Below the pieces are notes generated by a model. It worked only from the letters and a program-made list of their open reading frames with translations. It made no database searches and was not told the origin of the DNA. From positions 1,984,001 to 2,048,000 of the forward strand of contig CP117875.1 in assembly GCA_028736075.1 (NCBI GenBank): a DNA stretch of 64,000 bases, read 5' to 3'. Below, one piece after another: positions 49,730-58,357 of this stretch. The translations under genes and the position numbers were made by a program. Numbering within the stretch: position 1 is the first letter of the stretch; every line of letters begins with the position of its first letter. The stretch is from Chryseobacterium sp. KACC 21268. GTDB taxonomy: Bacteria > Bacteroidota > Bacteroidia > Flavobacteriales > Weeksellaceae.

Positions 49730-49767
49730 GCAATCTAAAATTATTATGAGGAACGATTGTCCTGCAC
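49730..49767 (-). promoter_or_regulatory. Shared promoter element, copy B (minus-strand GH28 operon)
   Basis: On the minus strand GTGCAGGACA (49767-49758), exactly 20 bases, then TAGATTGC (49737-49730), 60 bases before the GH28 ATG. The box is identical to copy A, and both are followed by a GTTCCT word. An alternative -7, TAATTTTA, lies six bases nearer the box. Confidence 0.6.
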
Positions 49768-49894
49768 TGTCTGTATATTCAAACTTTTTTTTGCATAAAA
49801 TTTGATTGCTATTTATCTTGAAATGTTTTGGTAAATTAGTCAAAACATAATTCGGGATATTTATAAAACTAATAATCATTACTTTACTTAGCCT

Positions 49895-51130
49895 ATGAGC
49901 GAATTTTATGAGTTCTACAATACTCTGGAAGTTGATAATGGACTTCTGATAATGTTGATGGTAATGAGCGTCTTCGTAGCGATTTTCCATACAGTCATTA
50001 CGATGGGACTTTACGAGGTGAACCTCAAACCGAAATGGCTTTTCTTTGTTTTAAATCCTTTGTTGATTTGGCTATCGTCTCTATATGACAGCAGATTGGG
50101 CGCTTTGGTTGCAATCATTCTTTTTCTTTCTGTTTTTGTTTTGGGTATTATTGGAATGATAGTTTCAGCAATTAGAAGTGGTTTTCAAAATTCTAAAGAA
50201 GAAGATGCTAGGCAGATAAGAATGGGAAAACCGATCGTTCCGATGTGGAAAAAAATTCTGTTGACAATAGGCGGACTCATAGTATTAGGAACTGTTTTGT
50301 CTTTGGGAGTGCCTTACTTCATCATCATAATGTTTATCATTCTTCCATTTATAAAATCATTAAAACCAGATAACAAAAAACGTTTCTACAAATATCAGCG
50401 GACACTTCCAACTTCCAATATCCGTTCAGTGGCGATGGGATTGTCTGAGATCTCCGGAAAAGCAAAAATAATTGAACCAATGATTTCGCGCATTGGAAAA
50501 AAAGAATGCATCGGATTTCTTTATACCGTAGAAGATGTGCGAACAGACAAGGATGGTGATGACTCTTATATTTTGGAATCCTCGGAAACGATTTGTAAGC
50601 CTTTCTATGTACAGGACAAGTCTGGCCAAATGAAAGTTGTGACGGATGGTCTTGAGTTTATTGATTTTGAAATTGATGAACGATATCAATCATCGATGAA
50701 GCGCTACACGCAATATCTTTTGACAGAAAATTTGGAAGTTCTACTAATCGGTAAAGTTGGCGTCAAGGAAAATAATGAAGCGGTTTTTCAAAAAGAAGAG
50801 GTGAAAGATGTTTTTGGGATTTCGCCGGTTGCAAGCGTTGAAAACTACAATACAATGCGACCGATTCTGCAATCTGCTGGTTACTTTGTTTATTTCTGGG
50901 TTATTCTGATTGCATTGATATTTCTCACGCCAATTAGTTTGAAGAATTATACTTTGGTGTTTGGCAAAATCAACTTTGATCTGCCTTTCAAAAATTCAAA
51001 ACCAGTAGAATCTGTGACGGATTTTTATGACAATATCTATGAGAGTTATGAAAATAAAGAAACAGAACCCATAGAAAATATTTACCCAAAGGAAGCTGAC
51101 AGTGCAGAAGTGACGCAGGCTCCGGAATAA
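49895..51130 (+). CDS. Membrane protein with GIDE/MULAN-like domain
   Basis: 411 residues. Four or five membrane helices occupy about residues 17-155 and one lies near 332-352. Between them is a soluble domain beginning LPTSNIRSVAMGLSEISGKA, which matches the start of the GIDE-type domain known from prokaryotic relatives of the mitochondrial ligase MULAN. It continues with GFLYTVEDVRTDKDGDDSYI and FYVQDKSGQMKVVTDGLEF. No RING finger is present, as expected in bacteria. Such genes are often found beside LemA genes, and here LemA follows 19 bases later. The biochemical role is unknown; membrane stress or envelope quality control is a guess. Confidence 0.7.
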   Translation: MSEFYEFYNTLEVDNGLLIMLMVMSVFVAIFHTVITMGLYEVNLKPKWLFFVLNPLLIWLSSLYDSRLGALVAIILFLSVFVLGIIGMIVSAIRSGFQNSKEEDARQIRMGKPIVPMWKKILLTIGGLIVLGTVLSLGVPYFIIIMFIILPFIKSLKPDNKKRFYKYQRTLPTSNIRSVAMGLSEISGKAKIIEPMISRIGKKECIGFLYTVEDVRTDKDGDDSYILESSETICKPFYVQDKSGQMKVVTDGLEFIDFEIDERYQSSMKRYTQYLLTENLEVLLIGKVGVKENNEAVFQKEEVKDVFGISPVASVENYNTMRPILQSAGYFVYFWVILIALIFLTPISLKNYTLVFGKINFDLPFKNSKPVESVTDFYDNIYESYENKETEPIENIYPKEADSAEVTQAPE

Positions 51131-51149
51131 AATTTAAAAAAATAAAACT

Positions 51150-51710
51150 ATGATACAGATCTTTGCTTATGTAATTATTGGATTGGTCATCTTAGGCCTT
51201 CTCAATGTCATTGTCTCGACTTACAACAGACTTGTAATGTTGAGAAATAATGTCGATAAATCCTTTGTCAATATTGATGTTCTTCTGAAACAACGGGCAG
51301 ATGAAATTCCTAATCTTATTAAAGTTGTAAAAGAATCTATGAGGTTCGAGGAATCGATGTTGACAAAACTTACGGAACTCAGAACCAATTTTCTTAATGC
51401 CAGTTCCGCTGAGGAAAAAGTGGAACTTTCCAACCAGATGCAAAATCAACTAAAATCAATTTTTGCGGTTGCGGAGAATTATCCGGATATTAAGACCAAT
51501 CAGAATTTCCAGTTGCTGCAAAACCGTGTTTCCCAGATTGAAGATGCCATTGCCGACAGAAGAGAATTTTATAATGAAAGTGTGACGATGTACAATATTG
51601 GGATTCAGGAATTCCCCAATTTCATCTTAGCAAAAATTCTGATTTACGATAAGAAACATCTCCTTCAGATTTCAGAACAAGAAAAAAAATACGATGGAAT
51701 TGCCTTTTAA
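51150..51710 (+). CDS. LemA-family membrane protein
   Basis: 186 residues. One N-terminal membrane helix (about 5-25) is followed by the LemA signature NRLVMLRNNVDKSFVNIDVL with LLKQRADEIPNLIKVVKE and then a long helical bundle (ISQIEDAIADRREFYNESV-type pattern). The family adopts a four-helix bundle outside the membrane, and its function is undefined in bacteria. It overlaps the next gene by 17 bases. It is part of a four-gene plus-strand cluster convergent with the AAA+/vWA pair. Confidence 0.9.
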   Translation: MIQIFAYVIIGLVILGLLNVIVSTYNRLVMLRNNVDKSFVNIDVLLKQRADEIPNLIKVVKESMRFEESMLTKLTELRTNFLNASSAEEKVELSNQMQNQLKSIFAVAENYPDIKTNQNFQLLQNRVSQIEDAIADRREFYNESVTMYNIGIQEFPNFILAKILIYDKKHLLQISEQEKKYDGIAF

Positions 51711-52074
51711 TATTATAGATATTCTTCGTCACGTAGAAGCGGAACCTGGTTTTTTGGTTGCATTCGCAGCATTTCATCCGTTTGCTTTGATGGTCTTGCT
51801 GATTCCACTTTGGATTTTCAAAAAAGCTGGAGTTTACACGCCGGCTCAGGAATTAGGGATTTTTGGATTTTCTGTTGTCGTTATTATGACTGTTGGCTGG
51901 CTGATGGGTTTTGTGTCTCAGATTTTGCTGATGTTTATGGGTATTTCCGGTCTCAAAATGCTGATGATCTACTTCGCAATGTATCTTTGTATCACCGCTT
52001 TTGTGATTGTGAATGCAAATGGTTTAAAGAAAATTTATGAAAAAGATCTGTTAAAAAAGAAACCATTGGCTTAA
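51694..52074 (+). CDS. Small membrane protein of the LemA/GIDE cluster
   Basis: 126 residues with three predicted membrane helices (about 20-43, 52-80 and 86-108) and a basic C-terminal tail (KDLLKKKPLA). Start at the ATG at 51694 inside the end of the LemA gene. I recognise no family. The overlap implies co-translation with LemA. Confidence 0.6.
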   Translation: MELPFNIIDILRHVEAEPGFLVAFAAFHPFALMVLLIPLWIFKKAGVYTPAQELGIFGFSVVVIMTVGWLMGFVSQILLMFMGISGLKMLMIYFAMYLCITAFVIVNANGLKKIYEKDLLKKKPLA

Positions 52075-52082
52075 TTAAATTG

Positions 52083-53249
52083 ATGAAAAAATCTGCAATT
52101 ATTGTCTTAATAATTTCTGTTCTTGCGCTGTTGTTTGTTGACAGATGCACAACAGTTAATTTGACGACAGCAGATATTTTTAGACCAGAATCTTACAATC
52201 ATTTCAAAGAATTGCCAGGTCATCCTCAATCCAAAAACTACGAAATAGTTGCTGCTAAAGGAAATTTTCCATTATTATACAATATTTCGAAAAACGAATT
52301 TTATTTGAAGTTCGGGCAAGGCTTGACAAAGTATGATGCTTTTGGAAATATTATTATTTCTAATGATCTGAGTCACGAAGAATACACTTCTGTGTTTGAT
52401 TTTGCCAATTTTGTGCCTTATGTTTTTGCAAAAAATGGTGTCTATGATTATTCAGGAAATCGATTGGTCTACAGCAAATTTTCTCAAGTTCTGAATTCCC
52501 AAAATGAAATTAATGATGAGGATTTCAAATCTATTTTCGAAAGCAATTATAGAAAGGCAGATTTAGTGATTTATGACACAAATAGAAATATTGATTCCGA
52601 AAGAGATTGTTTTCCGATGTATTTTAAAATCAATGACAATTGGATTCTGATGTTTTCTCAGAAAGGTGATTTTCGTTTTTCTCATCAGGGAAATGATAAA
52701 CTTAAAAATGACACCATTGGGCAGATCGATTTTTTGGGTTTTCCAGCGAAATTTGCTGATAAAAGACTGACGGTTCTGAAGGATTTTAAAAACAAAATCT
52801 ACTCAATCAATCTCTTTGGAAAAGAAACAATTGATGACCGCTATTTAGATACTTATTACACTCAGATTTTGAAAGAAAGAAAAGTAGATTATCAGACGAA
52901 TGACAACGTCAAATTACTCTCGCGGAAAAAAGATGAGTATTATTCCTCAGGGAATCCGTTCAGTTTGCCAAATTGGGTTTCTCCATCGTTTATGAATACT
53001 GGCTATTTCCGCCTGACTTATCAAAATGAAAATTTATATTTCAAAGAAAAAGCTTTGAAGCGGAGTGGAGATTCCGGAATTCAAAATGACTTTTATCTCT
53101 ACGAATTACCAAAAAAATTACGTTCAAAATCAAAGGTTGCTTTTTTGGATTACAGTCTAAACGTTGGCGGTTACATGAATGATAGTACAGAGGTGGTAGA
53201 ACCAATTATCAAAAGTGCCGGACTATATCTGATTAAACCTAAAAAATAA
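52083..53249 (+). CDS. Uncharacterised membrane-anchored or exported protein
   Basis: 388 residues from the ATG at 52083; a TTG codon one triplet earlier is a less likely start. Residues 1-22 are a hydrophobic anchor (SAIIVLIISVLALLFVD) with a Cys soon after, but the lipobox is not canonical. The rest is mixed alpha and beta without recognised motifs (for example GQGLTKYDAFGNIIIS and KNGVYDYSGNRLVYS, which look like short beta repeats). It is the last gene of the GIDE/LemA cluster and is followed by a shared terminator with the convergent ATPase gene. Confidence 0.55.
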   Translation: MKKSAIIVLIISVLALLFVDRCTTVNLTTADIFRPESYNHFKELPGHPQSKNYEIVAAKGNFPLLYNISKNEFYLKFGQGLTKYDAFGNIIISNDLSHEEYTSVFDFANFVPYVFAKNGVYDYSGNRLVYSKFSQVLNSQNEINDEDFKSIFESNYRKADLVIYDTNRNIDSERDCFPMYFKINDNWILMFSQKGDFRFSHQGNDKLKNDTIGQIDFLGFPAKFADKRLTVLKDFKNKIYSINLFGKETIDDRYLDTYYTQILKERKVDYQTNDNVKLLSRKKDEYYSSGNPFSLPNWVSPSFMNTGYFRLTYQNENLYFKEKALKRSGDSGIQNDFYLYELPKKLRSKSKVAFLDYSLNVGGYMNDSTEVVEPIIKSAGLYLIKPKK

Positions 53250-53280
53250 AAATTCCCCAATCGCATGAGGAATTTATTTT
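53250..53280. terminator. Bidirectional terminator between convergent genes
   Basis: AAATTCC and GGAATTT pair around a 12-base loop, with T-rich sequence following on the plus strand and As preceding (Ts on the minus strand). Confidence 0.55.
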
Positions 53281-53299
53281 ATTATTAAAACTTCAGTTA

Positions 53300-54754
53300 T
53301 TAATCTCTAAAAAACTGCCCAATTCCTGCAGAATCAAAAGTATAAGCATTTGAATTTTCGGATCGATCCAGTTTTTTACTGATTGTCAATGCCCAAAGAA
53401 CCAATTCTTTGCAGAAATTCTGATCTTCAGGACTCAGGTCAGAGGCATTTTCCTCTACGACGGTTACTAGGGGATTGATGCTGTTTAGTTTAGCATAAAA
53501 TTCTTCGTCTGTATCTGTATAATTAAGTTCCAGATGATTTTTATTAAACCATTTGATTAAATCTGTGTAAGGTGTTTTGATTCCTTCTTTTTCAAGTTTA
53601 GAAATTCTTGGAAAGATGCTTTCAAATTGCGTGATTACAGCCTTGTCAATTAGTATTTTGGCCACATAGTCTGCACCTTCTTGTTCACCTTCGTACACCA
53701 ACTCAATTTTTCCTGTAATCGATGGAATGATGGACATAAAATCAAGCAAGCGAACTGTCGTTTTTTCGGAAGCAGTTTCTATCAAACGTAATTTTGCGGC
53801 AGCAATTAGATTTTCCATTGCGCTAATTGTTAGCCTTGCACTCACACCACTTTTTGCATCCACATATTCACTGTTGCGGGCTGCAAAAGCTACTTCCTCC
53901 AGAAGGTTTTTCGCCAGATCTGGAATTTGAATCTGGGATCTATCTTCAGCTGAAATGGCAGCTTCTTGCTCAGTAATTTGTTTTGCAAGCGCAATTGTTT
54001 TTGGATAATGGGTGAAAATTTGAGATCCAATTCTGTCTTTCAACGGCGTCACAATGCTTCCACGATTTGTGTAATCTTCCGGATTTGCCGTAAACACAAA
54101 TTGAATATCCAAAGGCATTCTCAACTGGAAACCTCGAATCTGAATATCACCTTCCTGCAAAATATTAAACAAAGAAACCTGAATCCTAGCCTGTAGATCA
54201 GGAAGCTCATTTAAAACAAAAATCGAACGGTTTGCTCTTGGAATCATCCCGTAATGCAAAACGCGCTCATCTGAGTACGGCAATTTTAATGTCGCTGCTT
54301 TGATTGGATCTATATCGCCAATCAAATCAGCAACATTCACATCTGGAGTTGCTAATTTTTCAAAGAAACGTTCGGAGCGGTGAACCCAGGAAATCGGAGT
54401 TTCGTCATCCAATTCTGCAATGATATCTCTTGCAAATTTTGAAATGGGCTGGAATGGGCTGTCATTAATTTCCGAACCTTTCACAATTGGCATGTATTCG
54501 TCCAAAAGATTGACCATACTTCTTGCAATTCTGGTTTTCGCCTGGCCTCTTAAACCCAGTAAATTAATATGATGACCAGCCAGAATTGCTTTTTTCAACT
54601 GCGGAACTACAGAATCTTCGTAGCCCCAAAGTCCTTCAAAAACTGGTTCTTTGCTTTTAATTTTTTGAATTAAATTCGCCTGGATTTCCTGACTAATCGT
54701 TTTATCTGTGTAACCGGAATCTTTCAATTCCTTAAATGTGATATCTTTTTTCAT
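53300..54754 (-). CDS. MoxR/Mg-chelatase-like AAA+ ATPase
   Basis: 484 residues. Walker A is GLRGQAKTR at 67-75. Walker B is SIFVLNELPD, with Asn in the position normally held by Asp (VLNE at 180-183), a variant I believe is usual in this subgroup. Sensor 1 lies in FVFTANPEDYTNRG and the arginine-finger region is TPLKDRIGSQIFTHYP. The C-terminal 200 residues are helical. It follows the vWA gene by 5 bases in a two-gene operon. Such ATPase and vWA pairs act as chaperone-like machines that insert metals or mature partner complexes. The client is unknown. Confidence 0.85.
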   Translation of the reverse strand: MKKDITFKELKDSGYTDKTISQEIQANLIQKIKSKEPVFEGLWGYEDSVVPQLKKAILAGHHINLLGLRGQAKTRIARSMVNLLDEYMPIVKGSEINDSPFQPISKFARDIIAELDDETPISWVHRSERFFEKLATPDVNVADLIGDIDPIKAATLKLPYSDERVLHYGMIPRANRSIFVLNELPDLQARIQVSLFNILQEGDIQIRGFQLRMPLDIQFVFTANPEDYTNRGSIVTPLKDRIGSQIFTHYPKTIALAKQITEQEAAISAEDRSQIQIPDLAKNLLEEVAFAARNSEYVDAKSGVSARLTISAMENLIAAAKLRLIETASEKTTVRLLDFMSIIPSITGKIELVYEGEQEGADYVAKILIDKAVITQFESIFPRISKLEKEGIKTPYTDLIKWFNKNHLELNYTDTDEEFYAKLNSINPLVTVVEENASDLSPEDQNFCKELVLWALTISKKLDRSENSNAYTFDSAGIGQFFRD

Positions 54755-54759
54755 TTTTT

Positions 54760-55902
54760 CTAAATTCTCTTTATTCTATTTTTTTCGTAATCTTCAAAAA
54801 TCATTTGTCCTAAGTCGGAAAGTCCTGTAAGAAAAGCTTTCCCTTTGTTCTGAGCAGTGAAAGCTTCCACAAATCTGCGTAGATAGGGATCCTGAGCAAT
54901 CATAAAAGTTGTGATCGGGATTTTGAGTTTCCTTGCCTGTGCAGCTTTGTTGAGACATTGTCCTACGATCATTTCATCCAGACCTACACTGTTCATGTAA
55001 TATTCGCCGGTGGGTAATTTGATGCAGCTAGGTTTTCCGTCTGTAATCATAAAGATCTGTTTGTTAGTATTTCTCTTCCTGCGAAGAATATCCATTGCCA
55101 ATTCCAAGCCTGCAACTGTATTCGTGTGATATGGGCCAACCTGCAGATAGGGAAGATCCTTTATTTTTATCGGCCAGGCCTCGTTTCCGAAAACGATAAT
55201 GTCAATGGAATCTTTAGGGTATTTTCTGTTGATGAGCTCTACTAAAGCCATTGCGACCTTTTTAGCCGGAGTTATTCTATCCTCGCCGTACAAAATCATT
55301 GAGTGGCTGATGTCTATCATCAAAACCGTACTCATCTGGGCTTTGTGCTTGGTTTCTTCTACAATGAGATCATCTTCTGTCATTCTCAGATCAGAAATTC
55401 CGTTATTGATTTGGGCATTTTTCAAGCTTTCTGTCATATTAACAGTTGACAGATCGTCGCCGTATTGGAAGTTACGGTTATCGCCATCACGCTCGTCACC
55501 CACGCCAGATTTATTGGTTCTGTGATTTCCAATACCTGATTTTTTAAGTTTTCCGAAGATCTGATCCAAGGCATATTCTCTCAATGCAGCTTCCAATTTG
55601 GCTGTCAGAATATTTTTCCCTTTTCCGGTACCTGTATTTCCGTCTTCAGAATCATCTTCTTTTTTGATGTAACCGCGTTTTCTGAGATCTTCTTCAAAAT
55701 CTTCGATTGTATAGTCGTCGGTGAAAATGTCGTATTCTTTATCCAGCATATTCAGCCAGTCGAAGGCTTCTTCAATATCACCGGAAGTGTGCGTCAACAG
55801 ATCTTTGAACACATCAAAAACGCGATCAAAATTGGATATTTCCTCCGGAACGTGTTTGCTGAATGTTAAACCCTGTTGAAAATTAAATTGTTTATTCATC
55901 AT
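54760..55902 (-). CDS. vWA-domain protein partner of the AAA+ ATPase
   Basis: 380 residues. The first 180 are helical and charged with a low-complexity part near 82-98 (KKEDDSEDGNTGTGKGK). The vWA domain starts at about 190 with a complete MIDAS DxSxS (DISHS, residues 197-201), then THTNTVAGLELAMDIL-type threonine and the Asp in MITDGKPSC. Unlike the propeller-fused vWA at 7094 the metal site is intact. An AGGAG-like sequence lies before the start codon pair ATGATG. Expected to work with the ATPase downstream. Confidence 0.85.
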   Translation of the reverse strand: MMNKQFNFQQGLTFSKHVPEEISNFDRVFDVFKDLLTHTSGDIEEAFDWLNMLDKEYDIFTDDYTIEDFEEDLRKRGYIKKEDDSEDGNTGTGKGKNILTAKLEAALREYALDQIFGKLKKSGIGNHRTNKSGVGDERDGDNRNFQYGDDLSTVNMTESLKNAQINNGISDLRMTEDDLIVEETKHKAQMSTVLMIDISHSMILYGEDRITPAKKVAMALVELINRKYPKDSIDIIVFGNEAWPIKIKDLPYLQVGPYHTNTVAGLELAMDILRRKRNTNKQIFMITDGKPSCIKLPTGEYYMNSVGLDEMIVGQCLNKAAQARKLKIPITTFMIAQDPYLRRFVEAFTAQNKGKAFLTGLSDLGQMIFEDYEKNRIKRI

Positions 55903-56031
55903 AAAATCAATCTCCTAATTAGAAAGTACAAGTTATGGAAATATTAGACCAATGATACAAGATTGGAAATAGAAAAACCCAATGATTGTGATATGGATTG
56001 AAAATTTTAGTCGTCTTAATTAAGTTAATTT

Positions 56032-56676
56032 TTAGATTAATTTTTCAATGTCAGTAAGTTCTGAATTTTTATATTCAGCATAGAGATGGGAATGGAATTC
56101 ATTTAGTTTTTTTAATATTTTGAGAAGTTCCTTTTTCTCATCATCGCTCAAGGTTCCGGATAGGATTTTGGACGTTTGATTGACATTTGCAACTGATTGG
56201 TGGAAAGTTTCTTCGCCTTTTTTCGTAAGATTGAGTCGTTTGCTGCGTTTGTCATCCTGGTCATTTTTTTCTTCTAAAAAACCTGCTTCCAAAAGTCTTT
56301 TAATTATTTGAGTTCCTGTTTGTTTTTCGTGACCGTTTTTTTCTATCAACTGGATTTTCGTCAAATCAGGTTCATCTTTTAACCGGTACAAATATGTGAA
56401 TTCTTCATTAGCCAAATTCGGGAAATCGGATAAACCTTTTCTTATCAGCAATTTTGAGTATCTGCTTAATAAGAGGATTTGTTTGCAAATTTCATTTTCA
56501 GTAAATGATACATTGTGATTTTCATTTTTGAAAAGCTTCGTTGGACTTTCATTAGCATATTTTTTATCATTCATCCATATCCGGAAGTCGTCCACACCTG
56601 AATTAGTTTTGTAGGCATCCGAATTTTCAAATTCTTTGATCTCGTGGAATAGTTGGATAAAAAAGTCAGTTTGCAT
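56032..56676 (-). CDS. MarR-family transcription regulator
   Basis: 214 residues. The winged helix is in the C-terminal two thirds: FTYLYRLKDEPDLTKIQLIE, then TQIIKRLLEAGFLEEKNDQDDKRSKRLNLTKKGEE, the conserved wing pattern with Asp-Asp-Lys-Arg, and the dimer helices at the end. The N-terminal about 70 residues extend beyond the usual MarR length. It is divergent from an NAD(P)-binding protein gene, and a perfect dyad (56712-56729) lies over its own -7 element, so autorepression and control of the neighbour are likely. Confidence 0.88.
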   Translation of the reverse strand: MQTDFFIQLFHEIKEFENSDAYKTNSGVDDFRIWMNDKKYANESPTKLFKNENHNVSFTENEICKQILLLSRYSKLLIRKGLSDFPNLANEEFTYLYRLKDEPDLTKIQLIEKNGHEKQTGTQIIKRLLEAGFLEEKNDQDDKRSKRLNLTKKGEETFHQSVANVNQTSKILSGTLSDDEKKELLKILKKLNEFHSHLYAEYKNSELTDIEKLI

Positions 56677-56705
56677 AGTTTACCTTTCTGGTTAGTCTTT
56701 AAAAA

Positions 56706-56729
56706 CAAATTTAGTAAATTATTTTACTA
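56706..56729. promoter_or_regulatory. MarR operator over the MarR -7 element
   Basis: TAGTAAA (56712-56718) and TTTACTA (56723-56729) form a perfect inverted repeat with a 4-base spacer. On the minus strand the arm runs into TAAATTTG (56713-56706), a perfect TAnnTTTG. A TTG stands 16 bases before it. Binding would block this promoter directly. Confidence 0.6.
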
Positions 56730-56783
56730 CAATCAGATAGAAGGTATATATATTGTATTGTTTGGATTCAAATTAATCTATAA

Positions 56784-58217
56784 ATGAAAAAGATTTTATT
56801 AACCGGTGCCACAGGCTACATTGGAAAAAGAATGATCAGTGTGATTGCAGCACAAGGTTATAAAGTGATTTGCTGCTGCAGGGACAAGGCTCGATTCTCC
56901 AAACCATCCGGAATTGATGCATCTATGATTGATGTGATTGAAGTTGATTTTCTAAAACCGGAGACGCTGGAAAATATTCCGCAAGATATTTCTGGTGCAT
57001 ATTATCTGATGCATTCTATGAGCAATACGGAAGATTATGAAGATGTCGAAAAAGAATGTGCACGCAATTTTATCGCGAAAATAGAAAAGACACAGTGCGA
57101 ACACATCATTTATTTATCCGGATTAGTAAATCAAAATGAGCTGTCCAAGCATCTGAATTCCAGATTTCAAGTAGAAAGAATATTAATGGAAAGTCAAACT
57201 CCGGTCACCGTTCTGCGGGCTGGAATCATCATCGGTTCAGGAAGTGCTTCGTTTGAAATCATCCGAGATCTTGTAGAAAAATTGCCCGTGATGATCACAC
57301 CAAAATGGCTAGATACAAAATGTCAACCTGTCGGAATTGCAAATGTTCTGGATTTTTTGATTTTTACTTTGTTTCAGGAAGATGCTTATCACAAAAGTTT
57401 TGATATCGGTTGTGATGATGTGCTTACTTATAAAGAAATTCTTTTAGGCTATGCTGAAGTTAGAGGTCTCAAAAGAAAGATTTTTACGCTACCTGTGATG
57501 ACGCCAAAATTATCGTCCTACTGGCTTTATTTCATAACATCTACATCCTACAATCTTGCTTCATCATTGGTGGGAAGCATGAAAATTGAGGTTGTTTGTA
57601 AATCGGATAGTCTTGCGGAAATCAAGAAAATAACTGGTGTACAGCCATTTTCTTATGTTGAAGCTCTGAAAAGAACATTAGCTAAAATCCAGGCCAATGA
57701 AATCAGTTCCAGTTGGAAAGATAGCTTCATCAGCAGCAGACACGATACTACATTAAGAGAATATCTGGACGTTCCCAAATTTGGGTGTTACACAGATGTA
57801 AGAAGTGCAGCGTACGACGACCGCGAAAAATGCCTGGACCGATTTTTTAGTTTAGGTGGCAAAAATGGATGGTATGGGCAAAGTCTTTGGAAGATTCGTG
57901 GTTTTATGGATGTGCTTGTGGGAGGCCCAGGTTTACGAAGGGGAAGAACGCATCCTTTACAACTGCACGAGGGTGATGCGTTGGATTTTTGGCGTGTACT
58001 CTATGCCAATAGGGAAGAGGGAAAACTCATTCTTTTCGCCGAAATGAAATTACCGGGAGAAGCGTGGCTGATGTTCAAACTGTACAAAGGGAAACTTTGG
58101 CAAAAAGCTGTTTTTCGTCCACACGGATTAGCTGGTAGATTATATTGGTACTCTGTTTTACCATTTCACGGAATTATTTTTAAAGGAATGGTGAAAAAGT
58201 TGGCCCGTGGAGAATGA
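56784..58217 (+). CDS. NAD(P)-binding SDR-like protein with DUF2867 domain
   Basis: 477 residues. Residues 1-300 are an atypical short-chain dehydrogenase starting KKILLTGATGYIGKRM, a Rossmann glycine motif, with YYLMHSMSN and IIYLSGLVNQ further on. The classical YxxxK is not obvious. The last 150 residues (GWYGQSLWKIRGFMDVLVGG, HEGDALDFWRVL, FRPHGLAGRLYWY) match the DUF2867 domain that follows this fold in many bacteria. The reaction is unknown. It is divergent from the MarR regulator, which probably represses it in the absence of a small aromatic or redox ligand (inference). Confidence 0.8.
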   Translation: MKKILLTGATGYIGKRMISVIAAQGYKVICCCRDKARFSKPSGIDASMIDVIEVDFLKPETLENIPQDISGAYYLMHSMSNTEDYEDVEKECARNFIAKIEKTQCEHIIYLSGLVNQNELSKHLNSRFQVERILMESQTPVTVLRAGIIIGSGSASFEIIRDLVEKLPVMITPKWLDTKCQPVGIANVLDFLIFTLFQEDAYHKSFDIGCDDVLTYKEILLGYAEVRGLKRKIFTLPVMTPKLSSYWLYFITSTSYNLASSLVGSMKIEVVCKSDSLAEIKKITGVQPFSYVEALKRTLAKIQANEISSSWKDSFISSRHDTTLREYLDVPKFGCYTDVRSAAYDDREKCLDRFFSLGGKNGWYGQSLWKIRGFMDVLVGGPGLRRGRTHPLQLHEGDALDFWRVLYANREEGKLILFAEMKLPGEAWLMFKLYKGKLWQKAVFRPHGLAGRLYWYSVLPFHGIIFKGMVKKLARGE

Positions 58218-58303
58218 TTTAAAATATATAACATTTAGAAATAAATCACTGGACTTATCAGTACTACTTTACTTATATTTTATTGTAAAGGATTAAAAAT
58301 CAA

Positions 58304-58338
58304 AAAAACCTCGCTCCAAAAAATGAAGCGAGGTTTTT
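58304..58338. terminator. Bidirectional terminator between the SDR gene and frr
   Basis: AAAAACCTCGCT and AGCGAGGTTTTT form a perfect 12-bp stem with an 11-base loop; A and T runs on the flanks serve both strands. Confidence 0.85.
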
Positions 58339-58357
58339 ATAGAATTAAAACAGAAAC

